A DNA stretch of 64,000 bases from Congeria kusceri (GCA_027627225.1 CM051025.1:75038474-75102473), one strand, 5' to 3'; shown: positions 22,165 through 33,604, counted from the stretch's first letter. Notes: generated by a model not told the origin, from the letters alone. Program-made: numbers and translations.

Positions 22165-24194
22165 AGGAATGTTAATGCCATGCGTGATTTTTGCATGGAG
22201 AAATTCCGTTATTGTAGTCAGTGAAGTGTTTCAAGTTTGAGGGTCGTCTCATAAATCTATGCTAGTATCTAAAATTGAACACATAGATTGGTACAGAAAG
22301 AGAAAAAATAGGTAATTATGAACAAATTATCGTTGTTTTTCCATGCAAATTTACTTATTGGTTGACAAAAACTTACCAAGTGATTTTTAGTTCGTAAATT
22401 GTTGAATTTATTATATATTGTAAACGTCTAATAATGTTCAACATGTTTCGTAGACGGCCCTTAAAATGACTTGTCCATTTGATGACAGTTAATATTACCG
22501 TTAGAAGTATAGTTATTCATGGAAAGCACGAAATATGAGAAAATCAACACAGAGTTTTTAACAATGGAGTGACATTTGTCTTTAAGTATGCCTATTGGTG
22601 CCAATTAACAATTTACTTATCTACGGTACTATGCCCGTACTCATCACAACACAATAAGTGTGACAAACAGGTTCCAGTTTTATCGCTCCCTATCAAAAGT
22701 TGCACGAATGTTTGAAGGTGTTAAAGACAATCGTTCAAGATTTTTGGTTCAACAACAAACAACAAAATCATAATTTGCATTTTTTTTTGTTGGATTAATT
22801 ACAGGTATTTCATATACGGGATGGTAATCTTTGAACTCGGTCGACAGAAATGCAGTATTGGCGTATTTTTCTGTAAAACAAAATCATACATATGAAACGA
22901 TTTAAAATTCATTGCAAACATCGCTAAAAATTAATAATACTAAACAGCGTGGAATTAAATAAGCATGCGTAATCATTAATCGATACTATCCGTGTATATT
23001 CGGCAAAATACGTTATACACCGGACAAATCCGAACGTAATGGCAATATTGCCATAGTGTCTATAAATTGTCGGACACCTGTAATTTGGGAATATTTTTGT
23101 GTATCCAAATTTTTGGACACGAAATTTTTTTATTATTTTTAAGTGTCCGAAAATATAGAGGTTTTACGGTAACTGATGAAGCGTAGTAGTTAGTGTAAAA
23201 AATAACATATGTAGCTCATTATTTAATGGTCTTATTACAGGGCACTATGGTGAATATTTCGGTTACACACAACATGCAAATAGCGAAAGTAGGGGTGTCA
23301 TTAGTTTGAAGTAACATTGACATTTAAAAAAGAGTAATTGCCACAAATTACATGATATACACATAATAGCACATATGACATACATCCCCTTAAGTAATTA
23401 AAAGATAGTAAAAGAGGTAGGAAGGTGCGACTGTTTAGAAAAAGAAGCCGTTCAGGTTTCGGTTTACTGACTCGTAGCCTGCATAAAAAGTAGTTCCCCG
23501 TGATACCTGTTCTGGAAATAACCTCTCAAAAGACCGTTGGCTTCCGCCGCAAGTCTAGAAACTCGTTTAACACTTTTCGCTATTTATCCGATGTTTATTC
23601 ATATAGCGATATAATATATCGAATATATTTTCGTCAGCAGTGTCATTTTCGACCCTTGATATATTATGTTGTTGTTGTTGTTTTTTGGGGAATTTCTCTG
23701 TTTGCCAATATGTGAATAGTTCCTTTAATATTATTTTCCGATATATTCCACGTACAAGCACGGGAGTTAATTAGATTTTTCCCTAAATACGCCCATGCCA
23801 CTCGTTGTTTCGCACTTTCGACCTTTAGATTACAAGCGCGAGAACTCGAGAACACGATACGAAGTAGAGAAATCACGATGCGAAATTGCGAGATTACAAT
23901 GCGATATCGCGAAATTAATATCGATATCTCGCATCGTAGTCTTGCACCCTCGCATCGTGTTTTCGCGTTTTCGATGCGAGGTTGCGAAATTACTATCGCC
24001 ATCTCGCGTTATCGATGCGAGGTTGCGAAATTAATATCGCAATCATCGCGCATCGTGTTTTCGCTTGAGCATAGGTCGAAATTGCGAACAACGATAGTCA
24101 TATCGTACTATCGCCTTCCGGTTGCATATGCGCAGACAAGTAATTTTTGGCGGATGCGAGATCTCGACATTATTTTCGCAACCTCGCATCGTGT

Positions 24195-24958
24195 TCTCGA
24201 ACTGGGTGTCCTCTGTGAAGAAACTTTTAGATGATTTTGGTTTTTCGGATGTATTTTTGTATCCCGAAAGTATCCATGGTTCTTTTCCATTAATTTTCAA
24301 ACAACGTGTAATTGACAACTTTATCCAAGAATGGCATGGTTCATTACAACGTAGTTTAGTTCTGTTGGATTACGTTGATTACAAAAATAATTTTGTGTAC
24401 GAACGTTATCTTGATATATTGCCTGCTAGTCTCAGGAAATTTTTTACACGTTTTAGAATTTGTGCTCATTCGTTAAGAATTCATACAGGCCGCTATGGCT
24501 CAAATAATATACCAAGAAATGAAAGGCACTGTCTCTACTGTGGAAGGCGTGATTTAGAAGATGTGTACCATTTTATATGCATTTGTCCATGTTACTCAAC
24601 AGTAAGGCGACGATTTCTTGATAAACGATTTTACGATAGACCATCTGTGTATAAGTTCAATTCATTAATGGGATCAGTTAACTCTGATGTTGTTAAAAGT
24701 GTTGCCAAATATATTAAATATGCCTTAGAAATTAGACAATCTATTCATGTATAATATACATGTACATCACTCTCCATACGTTTGCAACTTATGTTATGTT
24801 ATACTGCAATTAATTCGTTTCGTTTTGAATTTGCATATATTTCACAATTTTTAGAACAAATTCCGAATGCATTGACCGCGTATAGAATGTATATGTGTTC
24901 GTTTTTTCTAGATCATGTACTTTATACTAATCTTGAATAAAACTCTTGTCTTGTCTTG
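24195..24958 (+). mobile_element. 5'-truncated LINE fragment with CTTGT tail
   Basis: It encodes only the C-terminal end of a LINE ORF2 and ends in aataaaact followed by three CTTGT units (24944-24958). It sits inside the inverted-repeat element, so the LINE inserted later. Its start is taken where the inverted-repeat sequence stops and homology to LINE C-termini begins. Confidence 0.75.
24200..24754 (+). pseudogene. LINE ORF2 C-terminal zinc-finger segment
   Basis: The fragment runs from the linker after RT (..NFIQEWHGSL..) through LRIHTGRYG, then a CX2C-X9-H-X4-C cluster (CLYC ... H ... C), and ends at a stop at 24752-24754. The open frame reaches back to 24122, but those residues come from the host inverted repeat. 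There is no RT or endonuclease, so it is not functional. Confidence 0.8.
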
Positions 24959-25160
24959 TTTTCGCATTCTCGACCTTTGGATATACAAGGTCGAAAACGC
25001 GAAAAACACGATGCGAGAGCGCGAGATTACGATGCGAGATCGCGATATTAATATCGCAATTCTGCATCGTGATTTCGCTACTTCGTATCGTGTTCTCGTG
25101 TTCTTGCGTTCTCGCGCTTGTAAATCATAGGTCAAAAGTGCGAAAACAACGAGTGGTATA

Positions 25161-26239
25161 ACGGAACACCGTAGATTCTCCCATAGTAAACGTGTGCGCG
25201 TTAAACTCCAATATTAGACGCTTCCACACATGTCAATCATATTCAAATTAATCTGCAATATTATCCAATCATCGCACTTGGATATCACGTGTTTAGAGGT
25301 TATACAATTTCATACAAAAGAGCACGTGCTTAATGTTGTGATAGTCCAAAATGAAAAATCACGTGGTAATGTTTGTGATTTTCGTTGAAAAGAAATTAAT
25401 CTTTTAACAATAGCTGGATGGAGTTTACAGTATTCGTGGCAAAATCCGGATCGGTCTAGGGTAAAATATTATTTACGGACCACTTTATCCTGCCCTTCAC
25501 AACAGATTTGAAGTGATTATCATTTCATTTGAATGGTTTCGTTTTAGGTTCGGTTAAAGTCCGTTTTTTTCTGAACTGTCAATACTTGAATAATTCCATG
25601 TGGTTGAATGCGTTAGTTATATCCTCGGCCAGCATTTATGATTTTCCCGATACCATGCTTTGCTTTTTATTATTTTTAATGTGCATTTAAATAAATAATT
25701 TATATTTATATTATAACAATTTAAACACAAAATAAAATATTAAGCGCTTCTTCGTCTTCGTCTGACTCATCCGACTCGTTCGTGCTGTTATGTGTATCCT
25801 TCCTTGGTTCAATCGAAAGTAGTGCCTATTACTAAAGAGTTCCTTTTCTCTTCTGGTATAAAAGCCATTTAGCAATCTCAGACATGCCTTTTGTGGTTAT
25901 TTCTTATATCTCATCTGTGTCTGGTCTGGAACATTTTGGTGTATTTTATTGGAGGCTAACTTGAAAGGTAAAATTTTGGGTGTGTTTACTGTGGTATGGG
26001 GCTTTTGTCGAAATATGACTGCCGAAACCCTGTTTTCTACCGGTGTCTGCATTCAGGCCCGATGCATTTTCTTATAAGTAGCATGACATGTCTTTTTTAT
26101 TGCAATTTTTGGAAGAGGACAGATTTCCTCTTTAAATTGATACCATGCTTGCACAATCTGAAATAAGGAAAAGCTAGAAAAATGCTCGGAAAGTTTGCCG
26201 TTTTATATCTTATTGAATATTTATATTTTTGAAAATTTG
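25161..26239. other. no supported gene
   Basis: No exon with two credible splice sites was found. On the minus strand near 25729-25805 a short frame encodes an acidic stretch (STNESDESDEDEEAL) ending in a stop; stop codons occur shortly upstream and no family is recognised, so it is left uncalled. Confidence 0.35.
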
Positions 26240-26991
26240 AATGCATTTGCATCCTCCGGAAAGAAATATGCACTTATAAGCTGTTTAAAACTGCTTTTGA
26301 CTTTGAATATTATCTTGATAAAGTACCATTAAGATATCGTATTGCGTTATCTAAACTGAGAGTGTCATCTCACCAATTAAAAATAGAAACAGGCCGACAC
26401 GGCAATAACAGAATCGAACATTGTAACAGATATTGCACTTTTTGCAATAAAATTGATTTGGAAGACGAATACCATTTTATATGCATTTGTCCTCAGTATA
26501 GTGACATTCGGAAGACATATATAAGTAAATATTACTATACTAAACCTAGTGTGGTCAAATTTATTAGCCTATTTAAATCAAACAATTATAAAACAGTATT
26601 GAATTTGTGTAAATATACATACCATGCTTTTAACAGACGAAAAGGTACGATTAATACTGTACAATAGTTGCAATAATTTGTACATACTTTGATAAAGCTG
26701 TCTCGTATTTTTGCCTTATGTTTTCGTATGAAATCTACAAATCCCTCCTTTTGGCAAGTACTTTATTAAAAAACATTTGTTGTAACTTTCTCAGGATTTT
26801 GTTTTTTGCTATGCGAACTAGCAATAATAAATATTATTTGTTTTATTTACATATTAGTATTTTAAACTGTGTATATATGTACATATGTTAGAAGGTGTCA
26901 TGTGACTGTTATTATTATTCATTGGATCATGTTACGAAAAACATGTATATGTTTAAGTAACGAAATAAATATGTTGAATCTTGAAATAAAA
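26240..26991 (+). mobile_element. 5'-truncated LINE fragment
   Basis: This is another short 3' copy of a related LINE: a C-terminal coding fragment, a 3' UTR of about 320 bp and an A-rich end (gaaataaatatgttgaatct, aaataaaata). The 5' boundary is approximate. Confidence 0.65.
26280..26667 (+). pseudogene. LINE ORF2 C-terminal zinc-finger segment
   Basis: Reading begins near LFKTAFDFEYYL, aligning with the post-RT linker of the LINE at 20467, followed by LRVSSHQLKIETGRHG and a CX2C-X9-H-X4-C cluster (CTFC ... H ... C). It is closer to the LINE at 4447-4821 (LRVSSHRLHIETGRW) than to the other two. It is truncated and non-functional. Confidence 0.8.
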
Positions 26992-27071
26992 TACCCTCAG
27001 TGAAAAAGTCATTTTTTCCCAAAAATTTTATTCGCTTTCCGAATTATTTTCATATTGTCAAAATTGTTTTT

Positions 27072-28404
27072 AAGACTGTTGGCGGAAGCCAACGGTCTTT
27101 TGAGAGGGTAATTTCCAAAGCAGGTATCGCGGAAAACTATTTCTTTGCAGGCTATTAGTCAGTGAATCGAAACCAGAAAGGGTTCTTCTTCAAAACAGCA
27201 AAATTTTACACCCGTTTTCTTACCTTTTAATTATTTACATCGAATGTATGTAATATCTATTATAATGTGTATATCATGTGATTTATTACAATTACGGTTT
27301 ATAAAAAAGATCAATTTATAAAAAATATAACTTTAGACTAATGACATCTCTACTTTTGCTGTCTAGTAGTATGTTACCAAAATATTCACCTGAGTGTCCT
27401 GGAATAAGACTACCAAATTAATGCGCTACATCGGTTATTTTTGACTCGTTGCAAAAGTGATTTTTCTTCTTGCATTTCTCATTCTGAATATTTTGACAAG
27501 AAATTACTGCAGTTTATTAATTATAAACAAATGTTTCCTTTTTAGCAAAATGCAGACACAATTCACATGCTTTTAGTTTCTTTTGTCGCCACAGTCTTTC
27601 TACACTGTCAGCGTTTTGATTTACCTGTATGCAACCGATATATTCACCTGAGTATCCTTGAATAAGACCACTTAATTAATGCGCTCCTTCAATTTTCGAT
27701 TTGTTGAGGAAGTATAATTTCTTATTACCTATGCTTACTCTGAATAATTTGACAAAAAAAATATTGCAATGTAAATACTTGGTGCCTAATTTTAATTAGT
27801 TTTATGGAAAATAGAGAGCACTCAAGGTCAAACTCAGCACAGAAAATTTGACTGGTTCCGTGCATAGCTCTTATCGCTAACCGATAGGGGAAGTAACCGC
27901 TGCGAGGAGTTTGTCGCAAAGTATGACGTACTTTTGACTCTGTAGGCTACAAGCACTAACAGAGCTCTGTCGGCTTCAAACTATTACCCTTCATCGTTTA
28001 TTCTGACCCGATGCAAATTGACTTGTTCACTGCATGCCTATAATTAAGTCTTTATGTAATAGTTTGCTATACTAAATATTTGTTCGTTGCCTGCAAATTA
28101 TTTTTATAAAGACGTCGTAAAAATCATTACATATTACATTATGAAATTTCAAGTTGCGAAATATTTCACAGACTAGTCTTTACGGTGGCCTGGATCGCCA
28201 TCTTATAATATAGGTACTACCACCTTATACCAATATCTCGAAAGTAGCGTGTATTATTATCATTTCGAGTTTTCTTTTGTTCAAGAAAACAACATTTACA
28301 GAGTGAGACACTGAACTTCATTCAAACAAATATTTCCTTTGCTATAAAAATTCACTCATAATTCACTTGCTTTTAGTTGTTGTTTTTTCTCGCCCAACAG
28401 TCTT
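27072..28404 (+). mobile_element. AAGACTGTTGGCG element, copy 2, with internal partial duplication
   Basis: It starts aagactgttggcggaagcca. A first 3' terminus (gtcgccacagtctt) appears at 27597, and then a second partial unit runs to another terminus (cgcccaacagtctt) at 28404. Shared internal blocks include gcaggctattagtcagtgaa, attcacctgagtgtcctgga and the terminal ttttagtttcttttgtcgcc. The minus-strand frame at 27725-27919 has no recognised domain. Confidence 0.65.
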
Positions 28405-28586
28405 TCTAAGCTATCAGCGTTTTGATTTTTCGAGGACGCTTAACATATAAAAAAAATTGATATCGCCTAATCCGTATTTAAAAATCCTTAAAAAGATTTT
28501 AGCAACCGGAGAGCACACACACATTTATTTTAAATGGTTCAAAGTAACATTAAATAATATAACGATTTGTTTTGAAAGGCTTTTGA

Positions 28587-28731
28587 ATCAGGGGCGTATC
28601 TAAGGGGCGTATATAAGGGGCGTATCTAAGGCAATCAGGGGCGTATCTAAGGAGCGTATCTAAGGCAATCAGGGGCGTATCTAAGGCAATCAGGGGCGTA
28701 TCTAAGGCAATCAGGGGCGTATCTAAGGCAA
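28587..28731. repeat. GGGGCGTATCTAAGG minisatellite
   Basis: About seven units built on ggggcgtatctaaggcaatc, with shortened versions (ggggcgtatctaag without the caatca part) at the left edge. The right-hand units are nearly identical. Confidence 0.9.
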
Positions 28732-29676
28732 AGCAAATGTACGTCCGTGTGTATGTTTATAGTGAAGGTAATTCCCTCTAGCCCTATCTCTGGCATCTAT
28801 CATGTACGTGAAATGTGAAAGTACCGGAACAATAACATAAAGGACATATTCACATATTTGCAAATGGACATCTTCAGTTTGATAAGTAAAGTCATTTAAA
28901 GTTTAATTTCGATTTGAATGGCACATAAAATAATGCAGCTGCAAAGAAAACGTACATAAACTTTACATCAGATAAATTGTAATAAGTACTGAGTATTAAT
29001 TTTAGATGTAATTGACATGTTATTGAGCAATAAATCTGCCGATTTGAAACGATGATGCATTTCATTCCTTTCAAGTTACCCCTTTGATATGCGTACACTT
29101 AAGATAAAGTGCAGATGCAAATGTATGTACTGTTTGTATTACTGATTACGCTGTATCAGGCTTTGCATGAAACATGTATATATTTAATATATTATAATTG
29201 AAATATGGTAAAATAAACGCAACTGTTGATTCTGTGCAGATTTAAACCATTTAAGACAATGTAAATTTTAAATGAACATGCCACATATATAAGGCATTTT
29301 ATGTGTTTTAGCAATTTTTTAAGTTTCCACCAAGGAACTTTGTGTGTATGGACCAGCGGTTCGTGTTATATATAAAAATACGTGTTGAGAAAATAAAGAC
29401 AAACAAGAAAGAAATTACATTCAAACGATATGCTAATTTTTTTTTTTTAATTACGATTTTAATTTCGAATTACTAGGTGCGTGTTTTTATGGGTAGTTGT
29501 TTATATTGAAGCATAGGTCGGAATATATGTAGTGAACTAATAAAATGCATAAAAATAAAAATTATACAGTAAACTATTCCAGCTGAATGACATTCGTCTG
29601 AAAATTGTAACAGCATCACGAGTGTACCTGACTCGGGTTAGGCATCAGATTTGCAGTCACTTTTCGGGTATATATA
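28732..29676. other. no recognised feature
   Basis: AT-rich sequence with no terminal repeats or coding signals that I can support. Confidence 0.4.
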
Positions 29677-29677
29677 T

Positions 29678-29916
29678 GAGGCGTGTTGTGGGAAAACCGA
29701 GCTTAATATGTATGTGCGTAAAGTGTCGTCCCGGATTAGCCTGTGCAGTCCTGGACGACACTTTCTGCTTTAATGGTATTTTCTGTTTTCAATGAAGTCT
29801 CTTCTAAACATAAATCCTCTGTAGGCGGAAAGTACCGTCCTGGATCAGCCCGTGCAGCCCGCAGGACGACACTTTACGCACATGCATTAAGGCCGGTATT
29901 CCCACGACGCGCCTCA
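29678..29916 (+). mobile_element. GAGGCGTG-family element, nearly complete
   Basis: Inverted termini gaggcgtgttgtgggaaaac and ttcccacgacgcgcctca are both present, with tatat directly outside the left end and tat outside the right. The left hairpin is shortened by a deletion (gcagtcctggacgacacttt) compared with the copy at 10687. Confidence 0.85.
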
Positions 29917-30607
29917 TATCTTCTTATTAGACTGAAGCGGAAGCCAACGGTCTATTGAGAGGGGAATTTCGAAAACAGGTAACGCGGAAAACTACTTCTT
30001 TTCTTTGCAGGCTATTAGTAAGTAAATCGAACCAGAATGGGTCCTTCTTCAAAACAGCAAAATTTCACACTCGTTTCCTTTGATTTTAATTATTTAAAAT
30101 AATGTATGTAATATGTAATATTATGTGTATATCTTGTGATATTTATTACAATTACAGTTTGTAAAAAGGTCAATTTATAACAAAATAACTTTAAACTAAT
30201 GACATCTCTACTTTTGCTATTTACTTGTATGTAACCGAAATATTTACCGGAGTGTCCTGGAATAGGGCCACTAACTTAATACGCTACATCGGTTATTGCT
30301 GACTCGTTGCGAAAGTATTTTTTCTTGCTACTGTAATTTATTAATTTTTAACTGTTCTATGGACAATCGAGAGCATGCATCATATGATCTATTTTGATCC
30401 AGTAGGAACGAACAATTTTAAAGATCTATGTTTATTTAAAGATCTTTGGCTATGAAGCACCAACAATCGGTGCGCCTTACTACTACGCGTTATCGGTTAT
30501 TCTGGCCCTTGCAGATTGATTTGTTCACTGGCATGTATATAATTCCGTTTGCATAAGATAATTAGCTTGAACAAAATAATTTTTCGTTAATTACAAATTA
30601 GTTTTCA

Positions 30608-31102
30608 TTAAAGGGACCGGTTCACAGATTGACAAATTGACACTTTTTTCAACTTTTTGTCACCGATTCCAAAAATAAAATAACACTGTATACAAGGGAG
30701 CAAAATAACACTACGGACATAGAAATGTAATGTAAAAACCATTTCGTTCATGAGTAATCAACAGTTGAAATTAATAACATTAGGAAGCATTTGTAACGCT
30801 AAACGATTGAATAATAAGTGTTTCTGTTGTTTTCGCTAAAATTGTTGACAACACATTGAAAACTTACATAAAGTAAATAATGCAGCAGATGCATAGAAGT
30901 CGGAATAGTCGAGAGGTTAAATCGACAGCCTTTTAATCCGGAGGTCCCGGGTACGAACCCCATTACGACCGATTTTTTTTTTCTTAATACTTCTATTGTT
31001 TTTATACTTGAGCTTTTTAGTTCCGATGCTTAAACCTATCAAGTTATGACATTTAATGGCACACTTAAAAAAATGCGAAAATATGTGAACATGTCCCATT
31101 AA
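30608..31102 (+). mobile_element. TTAA-flanked element with tRNA-like core, second subfamily
   Basis: The termini ttaaagggaccggttcac and gtgaacatgtcccattaa are imperfect inverted repeats (14 of 18 positions match), with TTAA at both ends. The length is 495 bp. The interior differs from the copies at 2796 and 43261 except for the architecture, a tRNA-like segment in the middle. It inserted into the element at 29927-31244. Confidence 0.7.
30898..30971 (+). promoter_or_regulatory. tRNA-like segment inside the TTAA element
   Basis: GTCGGAA and TTACGAC can pair as an acceptor stem (6 of 7 pairs), GTCG/CGAC forms a D stem, and GGGTACGAACCC (30949-30960) resembles a B box. The anticodon arm is imperfect. 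It is the most tRNA-like sequence in the window, but I do not call it a functional tRNA. Confidence 0.55.
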
Positions 31103-31404
31103 GATGTCGAAAACTATTGAATAAGAAGCCAACTTATAAAGTTTAAAGGTTGGACATTGAACTTCATTCAAATAAATGTTTCCTTTTAGCAAAAATGCAC
31201 TCATAATTTACATGCTTTTAGTTTCTTTTGTCGCCAACAGTCTTTCTACGCTATCAGCGTTTTGATTTTTAATCATGGCCATTTCGTTTTGTATGTCCGG
31301 TACTCCTGTGCGCCGGAATGCTCAATTGAGAATGGTTTAGTATGAGGGTAGTGTGTCGTACTTATCTAGTCTTACATGCGATACATACGGAATATTACGC
31401 TAGT

Positions 31405-31531
31405 CAATTGTTCCATTAGTATGAATTAGTCGAGTGGCTTGTGTGATGACGTAGCACACGAGAGGCGGAGCCTCGAGTGTTATACGAAATAGCGCAAGCA
31501 ACGAGACTAATACATACTCTTGGAACAATTG
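31405..31531. mobile_element. 127-bp inverted-repeat element (CAATTGTTCC ends)
   Basis: The left end caattgttccattagtatga and the complement of the right end (caattgttccaagagtatgt) match for about 27 bp with few mismatches. The centre is GC-rich (cgagaggcggagcctcgag) and is itself a hairpin. It is non-coding. Confidence 0.65.
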
Positions 31532-32799
31532 TATGCATAGATTATATTTGTTTACATAACTCTATGATGACGTTATTAAAAAGTAGTCCGGCTAGTATGG
31601 TAGTACGGGATCGGAAAAATAGCGAGTAGCATAATACGGAATTTATTTCACCGATTGATAAAGCATGTATTTTGTAAAGATTTTAAACAGGTATATAATA
31701 AATAAGTGTATTGTAAGTGAACATCCACAGCTTACTTATAGACGTCGAGTAGGCTAATTCCGTACATTTAGTACACTTGATGTAGTGTTTATATAATAGC
31801 TCTTATAACGAAATAAAATCTAATTATAAAGAATAGTTCTTTTTCTTTTTCACTTTTGTGTTTAATAAAAATCCATCGAGAATATAAACTCGACGTGTTT
31901 ATAGTTCGATCGCTTATTTTATCGATTGTTGATTATATGTACAATGTTTTAATAACTTGTAAAAATGTGCAACGCGTTAATTTCTGTGATTTATATTGGT
32001 AAAATACTAAACACAAACCAGTTTTTCAAAGTTTCTTGAGTGTATGAAATTACCCTCATTGAACATTGAACAGAAAAATATGTGCGGGTATTTTATTACA
32101 GCACAACACAATTTTAGACTCGAATCAACCAACGTCGTTCAAGTACTTTTAAAAATATCTATTATTTTAAATAAAAAGGTATTCGGTTACATTTTAATGC
32201 AAAATAAATATCTATAATCTTATTAGTGATATACAATATAGCAAACTAAAGGCAAATAGTAATTTAAAAATGTAATGTTTTGTACCGTAATGTGTGACCG
32301 TGGGCGCGCGTGTATGCGCGTGTGTTGTATTTTCTAATTTTGTTATAATTTAAAAACTTAAAATAATAGTGTATATGTTTGTAAATAAATGTAAAGATTC
32401 CACTCATGAAAAAATACAGGTATACACATTTTACCATGCACATGCATACGCAAACTAAATTAATATCACAATATGATGCGAATGCAGTAAGAAACGGATT
32501 GTCATATAGAAAGGCCTCCGTTAAATATGGGTGCCTGTTATGACAATCCAAAACAGAGTTAGCGGACTGGTGGAAGACGTAGCTCAGGCTGGCTGACCTC
32601 TGACAGTTCCGCTGGAAATTGAGGAGCAGATCGTGCAGCAGCGCAGGTATACGTGCCTGCAAATGAATGCAAACAACGTTATAAATGTAGATCCATCGGT
32701 ACTTTTAAAATATTGCATTCATCTTCACTGCAATTTGTAATTGATAAAAAAAAATTCATGTTAAATAACTACACGCTTAATAATTACGAACGACAGAGA
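31532..32799. other. no supported gene
   Basis: AT-rich sequence. The minus-strand frame at 32264-32662 (132 codons) is cysteine- and aromatic-rich with no recognised family and no splice context, so it is not called. Confidence 0.35.
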
Positions 32800-32990
32800 G
32801 TTGTTTATTGGCAGATTAACAACGATAATGCGAAAATTATTTCTATTCAAACATGATTTGGCCTAGATTTTTGCAATTGTAATTGGAACTACTTTTTACT
32901 ATGCTCATCTCATAATCGGAACTTCTGTTGACGTTGTTTATTGAGTAGTTTAACAACGATAATTTTATTCTATGTCTATAGAAAATTAGC
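32800..32990 (-). repeat. interspersed repeat with GTTGTTTATTGG inverted motifs, copy 3
   Basis: The reverse complement matches 13025-13195: ctatagacatagaataaaat, tatcgttgttaaactactca, ataaacaacg, a middle block with attacaattgcaaaaat, and cgcattatcgttgttaatct. It lacks the right-hand hairpin part. Confidence 0.65.
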
Positions 32991-33289
32991 AAGTATCAAG
33001 CTAGAATCATTAATACATGATCCGATATAACTATGATATAATCATTCTAACATTTCTTCGATTATGAAGTATGTAATGACATTTGATAATAAATGCGTAC
33101 ATTTTGCAACATTTTATTTGATGTGCAGCAATAAAACGAAAAACGAAAGAAATTTGACCAAATAAATAAATGATGATTTAAATGTATTCGCTTTTGTTTT
33201 CATATTCATTCTTCAAGTTATCTGAATTCTCGTTTGAGGAAAAAAGATCCCTATTTCTATTGCTATACAATAACAACAGCAAATACCAA

Positions 33290-33590
33290 CTACTACCACG
33301 GCAACAACGACTAATGTTGCTGCTGCAACAAGAACAACAACAACAACTACTACTACTACTACTACTACTACTTCCACTACTGCTGCTGCTACGACTGCTT
33401 CTGCTACTACTACTACTACTACTGCTACTGCTTCTACTACTACTTATGCTGCTACTACTACAACAACAAAGACGACGACGACGAATACTCCTGCTGCAAC
33501 AACAACAACAACAGCTACTACTACTACTAAGACTTCTACATCAACAACTAGTACGACGACTCGTACAACTATATATACAACTACAATATG
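33290..33590. repeat. degenerate trinucleotide tract (CTA/CTG/ACA/ACG)
   Basis: About 300 bp of interrupted trinucleotide repeats, passing from act/ctg to aca, acg and back. The apparent leucine/glutamine-rich 159-codon frame that covers it is a product of this composition. Confidence 0.85.
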
Positions 33591-33604
33591 ACACATATAA
33601 TGTA

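Larger units (their letters stand above)
19698..23556 (-). mobile_element. element with AAGACTGTTGGCG termini, copy 1, hosting a LINE
   Basis: The left end reads aagactgttggcgacaaaag. The right end, read on the minus strand, is agacttgcggcggaagccaacggtcttttg. The right 350 bp match, in reverse orientation, the 5' parts of the copies at 27072 and 29927 (agaacaggtatcacgg, gcaggctacgagtcagtaaa, gtaaccgaaatattcacc). The left 100 bp match their 3' parts (aaaaatgcactcataaatcat). The interior is larger than in the other copies because it holds a 5'-truncated LINE and possibly another inverted-repeat unit (arms near 19963 and 23143). Confidence 0.65.
23795..25160. mobile_element. inverted-repeat-rich element (TCGCATCGTG motif) interrupted by a LINE fragment
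   Basis: The left end (ccactcgttgtttcgcactt, gattacaagcgcgagaac, acacgatacgaagtagagaa) is the inverted copy of the right end (tttcgctacttcgtatcgtg, gcgcttgtaaatcatagg, aaacaacgagtgg), giving arms of about 85 bp. The interior consists of many short phrases such as gatgcgag, ttgcgaaatta, atatcgcga and catcgtgtttt in both orientations, so the DNA could form many alternative hairpins. The LINE fragment at about 24195-24958 breaks it. Frames here (23795-24234, 24908-25161) are shadows of the palindromes, with repeated S-R-I-V and C-E-I-A strings. Confidence 0.75.
29927..31244 (+). mobile_element. AAGACTGTTGGCG element, copy 3, hosting a TTAA element
   Basis: It begins agactgaagcggaagccaac and ends gtcgccaacagtctt. 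Removing the nested TTAA element (30608-31102) leaves about 820 bp, comparable to the homologous segments of the other two copies. It matches copy 2 almost block for block over the first 450 bp. Confidence 0.7.

Noticed and set aside
23795..25161. Overlapping frames on both strands with repeated SRIV and CEIA strings
   Set aside because: They are translations of a palindromic, motif-redundant DNA element, except the LINE part from about 24200 to 24754.
25729..25805. Acidic peptide (STNESDESDEDEEAL) on the minus strand
   Set aside because: Stop codons lie just upstream, the acceptor is weak and no family is recognised; short acidic frames arise from CTT/CGT-rich sequence.
30898..30971. Possible genuine tRNA gene
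   Set aside because: The anticodon arm does not pair properly and the segment lies in the middle of a mobile element; called as a tRNA-like promoter instead.
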